Shown: one piece after another, positions 52,602 through 61,100 of the stretch
Position numbering within the stretch: position 1 is the stretch's first letter
How the letters are laid out: each line of letters begins with the position of its first letter
Assembly: GCA_026126305.1 (NCBI GenBank)
Contig: JAHCJI010000001.1
Coordinates: forward strand, 372,001-436,000
Origin: Phycisphaeraceae bacterium
Lineage (GTDB): Bacteria > Planctomycetota > Phycisphaerae > Phycisphaerales > UBA1924
Length of the DNA stretch: 64,000 nucleotides
Reading direction: 5' to 3'
The notes under the pieces: generated by a model
Databases searched by the model: none
Told to the model about the DNA's origin: nothing
What the model saw: only the letters and a program-made list of their open reading frames with translations
Translations under genes and position numbers: made by a program

Positions 52602-53744
52602 ATGTTGAAGACCATCCGTGTGCGCACGCTCGAAGTCGGCCTGTGGTTCCGCCAGGGCGAACTCCACCGCGTGCTCGAGCCCGGCGTGTACCGGGTGCCC
52701 AGCGTCTGGCCTTGGAAGGGGCGCGACCGTGTCGAGGTGATCGACACGCTGCGCCCGCGCTTCGAGCACGAACGCCTGCGGGCGCTCGTGGGCGACGCGC
52801 GCCTGGCCTCGCGCCTCGAGATCGTCGACCTCAAGGACGACGAGCGGGCGCTGGTGTGGGTTGACGGCCGGCTCGGCGCGATCCTCGCCGGCGGCGTACA
52901 CGCCTTCTGGAAGGCACCCTCGGCGATCGAGGTCGAGCGGTTCAGCGTGAACGAGGGGCGTTTCGTACACCCCAAGATCGAGGCCGTGCTGGCCCATCCC
53001 GGCGGCTCGACGCTGCTGGGCGGGCTGCGCGTGGAGAGCCACGAGCGCGTGATGCTCTTCCGCGACGGAAGGCTGGTGGACCAACTCGGGCCCGGGCTCT
53101 TCGTCTACTGGAAGGGCGGCGCGAGCGTCACCTGGAAGTCTGTGGACCTGCGCGAACAGGTCGCCGACATCCAAGGCCAGGAGATCATGACGGCCGACAA
53201 GGTCACGCTGCGCATGAACCTGGTGGTCACCCACCGCGTCGTCGACCCGGTCAAGGCCGTCACGGAAGTGGCCGACTGGGCCCAGGCGCTCTACCGCGAG
53301 GCGCAACTCGAATTGCGCGCCGCGGTGGGCGGGCGCACGCTCGAGCAACTGCTGGCCGACAAGGACGAGGTCGGCTCGCAAATCAAGAATCGGCTCGCAC
53401 CGCGGTCGGCCGAGTTTGGTGTTTCAGTGCTGGGCGTCGGCCTGCGGGACGTGATCCTGCCGGGCGACATGAAGACGATCCTGAACGAGGTCATCGTTGC
53501 CCAGAAGCAGGCCGAGGCCAACCTCATCCGCCGCCGCGAGGAGACCGCGGCCGTCCGCAGCCAGGCGAACACCGCCCGGCTGCTGGCCGACAACCCCGCG
53601 CTGGCGCGTTTGCGTGAGCTTGAGGCCCTCCAAGAGATCTTGAAGGGCGCCAAGACCACCTTCGTGTTCGGCTCGGGCCAGGGAAGCCTGGGAGACCAGG
53701 TGACCCGCCTGCTCCGCAGCGATGCGGAGTCGGCAAGCCAATAA
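52602..53744 (+). CDS. Slipin / SPFH (band 7) family protein
   Basis: 380 residues. Two band-7-like halves are seen; the second, from about 135, is the typical slipin SPFH domain (VESHERVMLFRDGRLVDQLGPG in part, DLREQVADIQGQEIMTADKV in part, LGVGLRDVILPGDMK). Then a helical coiled-coil region (NEVIVAQKQAEANLIRRREE) ends the protein. Slipins form membrane-associated oligomers and help protease or domain organisation. There is no clear membrane helix at the start, so it may associate peripherally. No NfeD-type protease gene is next to it. The start follows AAAGGAAG. Confidence 0.87.
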   Translation: MLKTIRVRTLEVGLWFRQGELHRVLEPGVYRVPSVWPWKGRDRVEVIDTLRPRFEHERLRALVGDARLASRLEIVDLKDDERALVWVDGRLGAILAGGVHAFWKAPSAIEVERFSVNEGRFVHPKIEAVLAHPGGSTLLGGLRVESHERVMLFRDGRLVDQLGPGLFVYWKGGASVTWKSVDLREQVADIQGQEIMTADKVTLRMNLVVTHRVVDPVKAVTEVADWAQALYREAQLELRAAVGGRTLEQLLADKDEVGSQIKNRLAPRSAEFGVSVLGVGLRDVILPGDMKTILNEVIVAQKQAEANLIRRREETAAVRSQANTARLLADNPALARLRELEALQEILKGAKTTFVFGSGQGSLGDQVTRLLRSDAESASQ

Positions 53745-53748
53745 CCCG

Positions 53749-53776
53749 CCGCCCGCGAGAGCGGGCGCGGTGTTTT
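53749..53776 (+). terminator. Weak terminator after the slipin gene
   Basis: CGCCCGC (53750-53756) pairs with GCGGGCG (53761-53767) around GAGA. Four T residues follow after a short gap (53773-53776), so it may be only partly efficient. Confidence 0.55.
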
Positions 53777-53865
53777 CATAATCGATTGTCTGATGCCCCG
53801 TCGCTCAGTGAATCGGGACGCCGTATGACGCGTACGGGTATGAGCGCTGCCGGGGTGAGTGTGCC

Positions 53866-55065
53866 TCAGTCCAGCACCTCTCCCAGCGCGATCAGCGAGT
53901 ACGCCGTGATCAGCACGGGGTTGTTCTCCATCCAGCGGTCGTCCACCGAGCGGAACGAGCCGTCTTCATTCTGGAGCGTGGCCAGTTGCTCGATCAGGTC
54001 GTCGGCCCAGTTCACGATCTCTTGCGAGCCGTCGGTGGCGACGACCTCCAGCGTGGGCTGGCCATAGGCGTCGAGTGCTCGGGAGAAGGTGAGGATGAAG
54101 TAGTAATATCCGTCGGTGCCGATGCCCGGGTTCTCTTCGACCGTGTAGTGCTGGCGGATCCAATCTAAGGCCGCCGTCACGCGCACGTCGTCGGCGGGCA
54201 GTTGGGCGTAGGCATAACTCTTAAAGCCCGCGTAGGTCATCGAGCCGTAGGCGCGCAGGCGGCTGGCGGTGGTGCCATCGCTGAGGGTCTCCTCGATGGT
54301 GCCCGCCTTGCTCTCGCCCGCGCCCATCTGCTCGCCGCTGGGGCTGGTTGAATAGATGAACCCGCCCTGGCGAGAGCCCCTGGCGTAGGCCATGTCGTTC
54401 ACGCGGTCGTCCATCTGCGTGCGCTGGAGGAAGACCAGCGCCCGTTGCACGGCCGGGTCGTCGGCGGATACGCCGGCCTCTTGCAGCGCCAGCATGAACA
54501 TATGCATGTTGCTGTTGTCGGGCCGCCCGCTGCCGCCATAGCCGATGCCGCCGTAGAAGGGGTGATCGCGGTTGACGCGCAGCTCTTCGTTGGGGTTGTC
54601 CTCGCTGTATTGCAACGTGCGCAGGAAAGCAAGCGCCCGGCGGGCGGCGTCGCGGGCGCGGTCGTCGTCGCGCCGGCTCAGCGCCGCCAGCGCGATGGCC
54701 GTGTTGTATTGCGGCAGGATACGGTCGTACACGCCCCCGTCGCCCTGCTGCATCGAAAGGACATACTCGAACCCGCGATCGATGGCCCGGGTCGTGGCCC
54801 GGTCACGGTTCGCAATGGCCCCGTCGGCGGTCATACCCAGCAAGACCAGGCCCGTGATGGCCGGCAGGTTGGGCCCGCCCTCGCGCACGCTCCACCCGCC
54901 AGTGGCCGCGTCCTGCTGGGTCAGCAGGTAGTCCGCCGCCTTGTCGCGCATGGCCCGGGCCTGTGCCAGTTGCTCGGGGCTGGGCCGTCCGCCGGTCTGG
55001 GCCAGCGAGCCCACCGCGAGCAGGAGCACCCCCGCGCCCGCGGCGATCATCTTGAACATGGTCAT
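53866..55065 (-). CDS. Exported cyclase-fold repeat protein (prenyltransferase/squalene oxidase repeats)
   Basis: 399 residues. Signal peptide about 1-23 (ending SLAQ). The body has repeats of the alpha-alpha barrel of terpene cyclases and protein prenyltransferases: TQQDAATGGWSVREGGPNLP, MQQGDGGVYDRILPQYNTAIAL (in part), LQRTQMDDRVNDMAYARGSRQGG (in part) and LATLQNEDGSFRSVDDRWM. No DxDD motif of real squalene-hopene cyclases is present, and export argues against terpene chemistry. It probably binds or processes a polymer or peptide outside the cytoplasm. GGGAGGGAAGG precedes the start. It is the last gene of a five-gene operon. Confidence 0.85.
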   Translation of the reverse strand: MTMFKMIAAGAGVLLLAVGSLAQTGGRPSPEQLAQARAMRDKAADYLLTQQDAATGGWSVREGGPNLPAITGLVLLGMTADGAIANRDRATTRAIDRGFEYVLSMQQGDGGVYDRILPQYNTAIALAALSRRDDDRARDAARRALAFLRTLQYSEDNPNEELRVNRDHPFYGGIGYGGSGRPDNSNMHMFMLALQEAGVSADDPAVQRALVFLQRTQMDDRVNDMAYARGSRQGGFIYSTSPSGEQMGAGESKAGTIEETLSDGTTASRLRAYGSMTYAGFKSYAYAQLPADDVRVTAALDWIRQHYTVEENPGIGTDGYYYFILTFSRALDAYGQPTLEVVATDGSQEIVNWADDLIEQLATLQNEDGSFRSVDDRWMENNPVLITAYSLIALGEVLD

Positions 55066-55083
55066 GGTCCTTCCCTCCCAGTG

Positions 55084-57504
55084 CTATATCAACCGAATGA
55101 GACGCCGCCCCACCCATTCCATCACCAGCATCATCAGCAGCACCACCAGCACGATGGGCCGGTCCCACAGCGGTTCGATCTGCGGCAGGCCCGCGACGAC
55201 CACCTCGCGCCGGGGCAAGGCCTCGGGCAGATCGGCAAGCGTGTCGATGTCCAGCACGCGCCCGCCCGTTCGCTGCGACAGCGAAGCAAGCGCCTCGTGG
55301 TCGGCCATCGGGTCGCGCAGTTCGTCGCTGTCGGCCAGCACCTCCACCTCGATGCGCAAGCCCAGCGGGGCCAGCAACGGCTCGTCGACCACGACCTCGT
55401 ACACGCCCGGCTCGGTGGGCAGCCACGACGCGGCATATCCCTGCGAGAGCGCCCGCCGAGCGCCGGTGTCCTCAACGCCCAGCGTCAGCGTTTGCGCCAT
55501 GCCACGCACGCCCTCGCCCATGGGCCGAACCAGCACGCGGATGGCGGGTAATCGGCGATCGACCAGCGACTGGTCGAGCAATCGCACCTCCACCCGGGCC
55601 GGCCGCTCCACGAGCGCGGGCCGGGGCGAGACACCCAGCGCCGCCTCGGCCCCGGTACGCGCCAGCCGCCCCCGGGCCTGGGCCCGCACCAGAGGCAGGT
55701 AGAAGCGCTCAAAGAGCGGCTCGCCCCGCCCGTAGCGATACCGCCAGATCTCGTCGGTGGCCACATACACCACGCGCCCCGCGCCATAGGGCATCGTCAG
55801 CACCGCGGGCCATGGCCCGCCCACACCCTCGGCGGGCCTGAAATGGGCCAGCACCTCGGCGGTGGGCTTGATGGCGTCGTCCTCGACACGCTGCCACCAC
55901 CACAGGCGGTTCCAACCCGTCGCCGGGTCGCTCAGGTACGCTGGCCAGTTGCTCAGACTCTCGTCCAGCCGCAGCACGCCCAGCCGCTCGCCCGATTCGG
56001 TGCGTTCGACCACCACCGGATTGCTCGACGTGCCCACGCCCGCGCCCCGGTCCATGCGGAAGGGCAGCAGGTCTTCCAGCGGCGTGCCGCGCCAGCTCGA
56101 AGGCGTGTGGCTGACCCCGCCGATCCAGAGCAGCCCCGCGCCCCGGCTGGCCACGTGCTCACGCAACTGGTCGAGCTGTTCGTTGCTGAACATGCCCGCC
56201 CGAACGTCGCCCAGCACCACCACGTCGTACTCGGCCCAGCCCTGATCGGTGGTGGGGGGGAAGCCGATGTCCACGTCCCCTTCCTCGATGAAGGTCCGCC
56301 GGGCGGCCAGCAGCATCGAACTCGATCGCACGCTGCGCTCACGCAGGAACATGCTGGTCAGGAAGCGCCGCTCCCACCGCGGCGTGCCGTCGATGTACAG
56401 CACACGCAGCGGCCGATCGACCACGCGCAGGTCGATCGTGGCCCGGTCGTTCTCGGGCAGCAGGTCGGGCGTGTCAGGTACAAATCGCACGGCCCACTGT
56501 GCCTCGCCGGGCAGCAACTCCTGGGCCACCAGTGTGATGGCCGCCGCGTCGTCCTGCCAGCGTGGGTCGCCCGCCTCCAGACGCTGCTCGTCGAGCACCC
56601 GGCCCGTGGCGCGCTCCTCGAGCCGGAGCACGCCCGCAGAGCCCGCCGCGGGCCCGCGACGGTCCAGCCGCACGTTCACCGGTGCCTGGTCGCCGGCGAA
56701 GGCGGCCTCGGGCGCAACGGCCTGGGCGATAGCCACGTCACTGGCCGCCTGTGGGCTGCCCAGCGGCACGACGTGGATTGGCACGCGCTCGCCGACCAAT
56801 CGACGCACCACCGCTGCGGGCGGCTCATCGATTGAGCGCCCATCGCTGAACACCACCACCGCGGACAAAGGCCGCGCCGCTGCTCGCGCCAAGGCGCTCG
56901 AGAGCGCGGCACCTATGGCGGTCCGTCGGCCTTCGGCGATCGGCAGCACGACCGGCCCCTCGCCGGTGTCGCGCTTGCGCAGGTCAAAGGCCGCCGCGTC
57001 GAAGCCAAGCCAGACCACCTCGCGTTCGCGGGCCAGTTCGGCAAACATCGGAGCATGCCGTTCGAGCATCTGACGCAACTGCTGGTCTCGCGTGGCACGC
57101 GGGGCGCCCTCGATCGCAAGCGGCGCGTCGGCCACGCGCATCGACACCGAGCGGTCGACCAGGACAAGCACCCAGTCCCGCTCCAGGCGCTCGCGCACCC
57201 GCTCCAGCCTGGGGCCCATGGCCAGCACCACCAGCGTCAGCAGCAGCAGTGTGCGCACCACCGCCAGCCCGATGCGCGCCGGCCGGGGCCCTTCCAGCCG
57301 GCGATAGCCCGCCCAACCCAGCCCCGCACAACCCAGGACGATCAGCAGCCAGCCCCAGGCCGGCAGCGAACGCTCGAAACCCAGCGTGACGCCCTCCTGC
57401 CCGAAGCCAAGTTCCCGGAGTCCGAACAGACCGCTGAGCACTCCGTCGGGTGTCGATGCAGTCAGCACCGCCAACGCGTCGATCAGGCCGACAAGCCCCG
57501 ACAT
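55084..57504 (-). CDS. VWA-domain membrane protein with glutamine-amidotransferase-like domain
   Basis: 806 residues. Two membrane helices near 50-70 and 80-98 are followed by a VWA domain with the MIDAS motif DRSVS (Asp117-Ser119-Ser121). From about 390 a class I amidotransferase-like fold follows (LRVLYIDGTPRWERRFLTSM, YDVVVLGDVRAGMFSNEQL), without an evident catalytic Cys. A last helix lies at the C-terminus (IVLVVLLMMLVMEWVGRRL). This plan is common in bacterial envelope operons with BatA and DUF58 proteins. The start at 57504 overlaps the preceding stop by one base (TGATG), so translation is coupled. Confidence 0.85.
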   Translation of the reverse strand: MSGLVGLIDALAVLTASTPDGVLSGLFGLRELGFGQEGVTLGFERSLPAWGWLLIVLGCAGLGWAGYRRLEGPRPARIGLAVVRTLLLLTLVVLAMGPRLERVRERLERDWVLVLVDRSVSMRVADAPLAIEGAPRATRDQQLRQMLERHAPMFAELAREREVVWLGFDAAAFDLRKRDTGEGPVVLPIAEGRRTAIGAALSSALARAAARPLSAVVVFSDGRSIDEPPAAVVRRLVGERVPIHVVPLGSPQAASDVAIAQAVAPEAAFAGDQAPVNVRLDRRGPAAGSAGVLRLEERATGRVLDEQRLEAGDPRWQDDAAAITLVAQELLPGEAQWAVRFVPDTPDLLPENDRATIDLRVVDRPLRVLYIDGTPRWERRFLTSMFLRERSVRSSSMLLAARRTFIEEGDVDIGFPPTTDQGWAEYDVVVLGDVRAGMFSNEQLDQLREHVASRGAGLLWIGGVSHTPSSWRGTPLEDLLPFRMDRGAGVGTSSNPVVVERTESGERLGVLRLDESLSNWPAYLSDPATGWNRLWWWQRVEDDAIKPTAEVLAHFRPAEGVGGPWPAVLTMPYGAGRVVYVATDEIWRYRYGRGEPLFERFYLPLVRAQARGRLARTGAEAALGVSPRPALVERPARVEVRLLDQSLVDRRLPAIRVLVRPMGEGVRGMAQTLTLGVEDTGARRALSQGYAASWLPTEPGVYEVVVDEPLLAPLGLRIEVEVLADSDELRDPMADHEALASLSQRTGGRVLDIDTLADLPEALPRREVVVAGLPQIEPLWDRPIVLVVLLMMLVMEWVGRRLIRLI

Positions 57505-59885
57505 CACGCCGCCTCCCGCGCCAAGGTGCCCGGAGCCGACGTGTCGCCAGCCACCTGCGCGTGGCTGAACAACCGCGCCAGCACCGCCTCGAGCGCCGCC
57601 AATGCCAATGCCAACAGCAGCAACAAGGCACCAAACGCCAGGCTCGGCTCGCTCAGCGCCAGCGCCACGCCCGGCGCGGCCGCGCCTTCCAGATTCCCCC
57701 CGGGGCGGTCGAGCCATGTCACGGCGGAATCGCTCGCCAGCGTCACGCCCAGCCCGGCCGCCAAGGCCGAACGCGTCTGCGTCCTGTCCACCCGCGTGCG
57801 ATTCGCCCCCGCGTGCGATGGTGCGACAGCCACAAGCCCCACGGGCCGGCTCACCCCATCCAGCGCCAGCCAGGGCCCAGCCTGCCGCAGCGGACGAGCC
57901 GACAGACCGTCCGCGTCCACGCCCACCGGCGCGATCGAGCCGCCCTCGGCAAGCGTCCAACCGGGCCGCAACTGCACCGCGCCCCCGGGCGCTTGGGGCC
58001 GATCTCCAGCGACGGCCGCTGCCGAGTCCAGCGCCAATCCCACGCCCGCGCGGGCCAGTTCCTGCACCAACGGCACCACCGCAGGCCGCGCGGGCAGGTC
58101 GGTCCAACTGGCCGCCAGCGGCATCGCAAACACCGCCACAAGCCCCCGGCCACCCGTTCCCGATACCGTCCCGGGCCGACCAACCAAGGCCGCGGGTTGT
58201 CCATTGCTAAGCGTCAGCAACGCACCGCCCGTTGCACCGGGTTCGATTGCCAGCGGAAGCGATCGGGCCACCCGCACGGGCCGAAGCAGCCCTTCCAACT
58301 CACCCTCGACCAGCCGCAGCAGGCCAAGCGTGTCGTCGCTGGCTGTCTTGGAGAGGCCAAGGGCAGGTTCATGTTCCACAGCCTCGGGCCCCAGTACCCA
58401 TGGCAGACCCAAGGCCTGGGTGGCCCGATCGCCCCAGACAGCCAGCGACGACCCCGGCTCGGGAAAAATCAGGACAAGCCCACCATCGCGGGCGAAGGCT
58501 CCCAGCGCCTGCCAGCCCGCAGGCCGCAACCCGCCGGGGCTGAGGACGAAGGCCACGTCCACCCGAGACAGCCGCGGCGCGTCTACCAAGGCAGGTTCGA
58601 GCGTGGTCGAGGCGATGTCGGCCAAGGGGTCGCCCTCGCCCAGCGCGTCGGGGGCCAACGCAAACCGCAGCCACGCGGCAGGATCTTCGGGGTTCAGCCC
58701 GCCCGACAACGCGATGGGCGTACTGGCGATGATGGCGGCACTGAGCTGCCGACGCAATGTCAGCGGTGCCACCGCACCGTCATTGCCCGGCACGCCACCA
58801 TCCAGACTTGGGTCGATCTGGGCTTCCAGCCACGCCAGCCCCCTGGGCCTTCCGGTCACTGGGGCATCCAATACGACAGAAGCGGCCGTTTCACCGGGTC
58901 GCAGGCGGGCCGAGGCACTGGCCCAAGGCCCCGGACCGTTGTCGTCCACATAACGCAGCCGGATACCGACAGCTTGCTCGCTGTCCAGGCTGGACCCGGA
59001 CCTGCCCAAGGCCACTCGGGCCGGCGCACTGACCGCCACGGCCTCGCCTTGGCCCACCACCAGCACCGGGCGAATCGGCGTCAGGCTGGCGATGCCGATA
59101 TCCGTGGTCGGCCCCAACCCGGACAATTGCGGATCGCTGGCCAGAACACGCACCGCCGTCCCAGTCCCTGCCGCCCGGTCCTCGAGCGTGGCCATGGATC
59201 GAGTGGCCTCGGCGGACCAGGACCCTTCCACCGCGTCGGCCAGCACGGCCACCACCCACCGCGTCCCATCGCCGGACCGACCCGCGCGCTCGGCCTGGCC
59301 GATCTGCTCGGCCAGCAGGGCCATCGCGCCGCCCATATCGGCCGCGGCCGATGTCGGCACAAGCGCTTCCACCAATCGGCCCACGGCGGCGACATCGCTC
59401 GTAGGGGCCAGCGCCCCGCCTTCGGCCAAATCAGACGCCGATCCCAAAGGCCCCGACAGCGGCACCAAGACCGCCCGGTCGCCGCGGTCGGGTCGCAGGC
59501 TGCCAAGTAGTTCCAGCGCCATGGCCTTGTGCCGGTCCAAGGCCTGGCCTCCGGTTGCATCGGGAGCGCCCGAGGCGATCGAGTCGTCGATGGCGATGGC
59601 CAGTGTCACCGGCAAGGCCCCAAAAGGCGAATCGCCCGAAAGCCCCCGCACCACCGGCCGCCCAAGGGCCAAGGCGATGGCCGCCACCAGCAGGCACCGC
59701 ACCGCCAGCAGGATCAGACGCTCCAACTGCAAACGCCGCCGACGGCGTCGCATGGCTTCCATCAAGAACCGCATCGCCGCCCAGGGCGTGGGCTTGCGCC
59801 GCCGACGCATCAGCAGATGGATGGCGATCGGAATCGCGATGGCCGCCAGCCCCGCCGACAGGATCAGAGGGTTGAGAAAGGTCAT
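57504..59885 (-). CDS. BatA-domain membrane protein
   Basis: 793 residues. The first 80 residues are a BatA N-terminal domain (LNPLILSAGLAAIAIPIAIH, LLMRRRRKPTPWAAMRFL, two helices around a basic, Arg-rich loop). After this comes a degenerate VWA-like part (VTLAIAIDDSIASG), a long beta-rich region, and a C-terminal helix (LAFGALLLLLALALAALEAV). BatA proteins anchor VWA modules to the membrane and accompany MoxR-type ATPases. The start at 59885 was chosen over 59903 because GGGGG lies before it. It sits between the DUF58 gene and the VWA gene. Confidence 0.83.
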   Translation of the reverse strand: MTFLNPLILSAGLAAIAIPIAIHLLMRRRRKPTPWAAMRFLMEAMRRRRRRLQLERLILLAVRCLLVAAIALALGRPVVRGLSGDSPFGALPVTLAIAIDDSIASGAPDATGGQALDRHKAMALELLGSLRPDRGDRAVLVPLSGPLGSASDLAEGGALAPTSDVAAVGRLVEALVPTSAAADMGGAMALLAEQIGQAERAGRSGDGTRWVVAVLADAVEGSWSAEATRSMATLEDRAAGTGTAVRVLASDPQLSGLGPTTDIGIASLTPIRPVLVVGQGEAVAVSAPARVALGRSGSSLDSEQAVGIRLRYVDDNGPGPWASASARLRPGETAASVVLDAPVTGRPRGLAWLEAQIDPSLDGGVPGNDGAVAPLTLRRQLSAAIIASTPIALSGGLNPEDPAAWLRFALAPDALGEGDPLADIASTTLEPALVDAPRLSRVDVAFVLSPGGLRPAGWQALGAFARDGGLVLIFPEPGSSLAVWGDRATQALGLPWVLGPEAVEHEPALGLSKTASDDTLGLLRLVEGELEGLLRPVRVARSLPLAIEPGATGGALLTLSNGQPAALVGRPGTVSGTGGRGLVAVFAMPLAASWTDLPARPAVVPLVQELARAGVGLALDSAAAVAGDRPQAPGGAVQLRPGWTLAEGGSIAPVGVDADGLSARPLRQAGPWLALDGVSRPVGLVAVAPSHAGANRTRVDRTQTRSALAAGLGVTLASDSAVTWLDRPGGNLEGAAAPGVALALSEPSLAFGALLLLLALALAALEAVLARLFSHAQVAGDTSAPGTLAREAA

Positions 59886-60008
59886 GCCAACCCCCGCAGG
59901 CACTCACTGGCATCCGCAAAGGCGCGTTGCGTGACACCCCGACCACAAGAGGTGAGAGAGCCATGGGCAGCAGGCCATGGCCCCCCGTCCACGATCAACC
60001 AACTTCCA

Positions 60009-60037
60009 AATGCCCGATGCCCGATGCGCAATGCCAA
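60009..60037. repeat. Heptamer tandem repeat in the DUF58-BatA spacer
   Basis: ATGCCCG (60010-60016), ATGCCCG (60017-60023), ATGCGCA (60024-60030) and ATGCC (60031-60035). Short repeats of the ATGCCCA/ATGCCCG kind are common between genes in planctomycetes as I recall; function unknown. Confidence 0.55.
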
Positions 60038-60041
60038 CTCC

Positions 60042-61055
60042 CTACCCCATCTTGCTGCGTTTCAGGAGGTTCTCACGTCGGGCCACAAACGCGGCCAGCG
60101 GCGGCCCCAGCCAGTCGTGGGTGCTCAGGCGGTGGAAGTCAAAGCCCACCCGACGCAAGCCACGCTCCACGGCTTTGGTGTGCTCGGCCAGGGCTTCGAT
60201 GTACGCAGGCCGCAGGGCGCGGGGATCGATGCGCAGGCGGCCCTCGCCTTCGAGGCCCTCGAAGGGAGCAGGGTCCTTGAAGGCAAAATCGATCTCGGCC
60301 CGGTCGAGCACCTGGAAGGCAATGGCGTCGTGGCCGCGGTATTTGGCCCGGGCCCAGATGCCCTCGAGCGGGGCCGGGTCCGTGAAGAAGTCACTGATGA
60401 CCACCAGCAGGCACTTGTTGGTCAACTTGCCCAAGGCCTGGTCAAAGACACGGGGAAAATCGGCCTGGGCTTGCACCGGCGCCTGGGCCAGCGCGGCCAC
60501 GATCCGCCGCCAGGTCCCCTGGCTGCTGGAACGCTCGACGCCGCCGCCCGCTCCCGACAGGATGCCCTGGGCAAAGGTGGACAGGCCCACGCGGTCCCCC
60601 TGACGCAGCGTGATGTAACTGAGCGCCGCCGCCAACGCCGTGGCGTGGTCGATCTTGCGCCAGTTGCTCTGCCCGCTGGGGCCCAAAGCCTGCCCGCTGG
60701 CGGCCGCGTCAGAGAATGGACGGCTGCCATAAGCCATCGAACCGCTCGCGTCCACAAGCACTACCAGGTCAAGGTTGGTTTCTTGCTGGTATTGCTTGAG
60801 GTACAACTTGTCGCTGCGGCCGTAGACCTTCCAGTCGAGGTGTCGCAGGTCGTCGCCGGCGACGTACGGGCGATGCTGGGCAAACTCGACGCTCTGCCCC
60901 TGATACGGGCTGCGGTGGGCACCGCTCATCACCCCCTCGACGATCATCTTGGCCCGCAGTTCGAGGCTGCCCAGACGCGCCAGCGTCGCCGGGTGCAGAT
61001 ACAGCGTGGGGTCCACACGCTGGGGGATCGTCGGGGTGGTGGGGGTGTCGGCCAC
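60042..61055 (-). CDS. DUF58 domain protein
   Basis: 337 residues. The DUF58 signature is clear: HRPYVAGDDLRHLDWKVYGR at 61-80, then YLKQYQQETN, leading to a VWA-like core with DASGSM (102-107), a complete MIDAS start. Proteins of this type work with MoxR ATPases and BatA proteins in envelope maturation or stress. Start is GTG at 61055. The ABC-permease gene lies 45 bases upstream and BatA 156 bases downstream. The MoxR gene normally just upstream is missing in this window. Confidence 0.9.
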   Translation of the reverse strand: MADTPTTPTIPQRVDPTLYLHPATLARLGSLELRAKMIVEGVMSGAHRSPYQGQSVEFAQHRPYVAGDDLRHLDWKVYGRSDKLYLKQYQQETNLDLVVLVDASGSMAYGSRPFSDAAASGQALGPSGQSNWRKIDHATALAAALSYITLRQGDRVGLSTFAQGILSGAGGGVERSSSQGTWRRIVAALAQAPVQAQADFPRVFDQALGKLTNKCLLVVISDFFTDPAPLEGIWARAKYRGHDAIAFQVLDRAEIDFAFKDPAPFEGLEGEGRLRIDPRALRPAYIEALAEHTKAVERGLRRVGFDFHRLSTHDWLGPPLAAFVARRENLLKRSKMG

Positions 61056-61100
61056 GGGCGATGGTACCGGGGCGGCGGGGGCGGGGTTCGTGCCGCGGGC

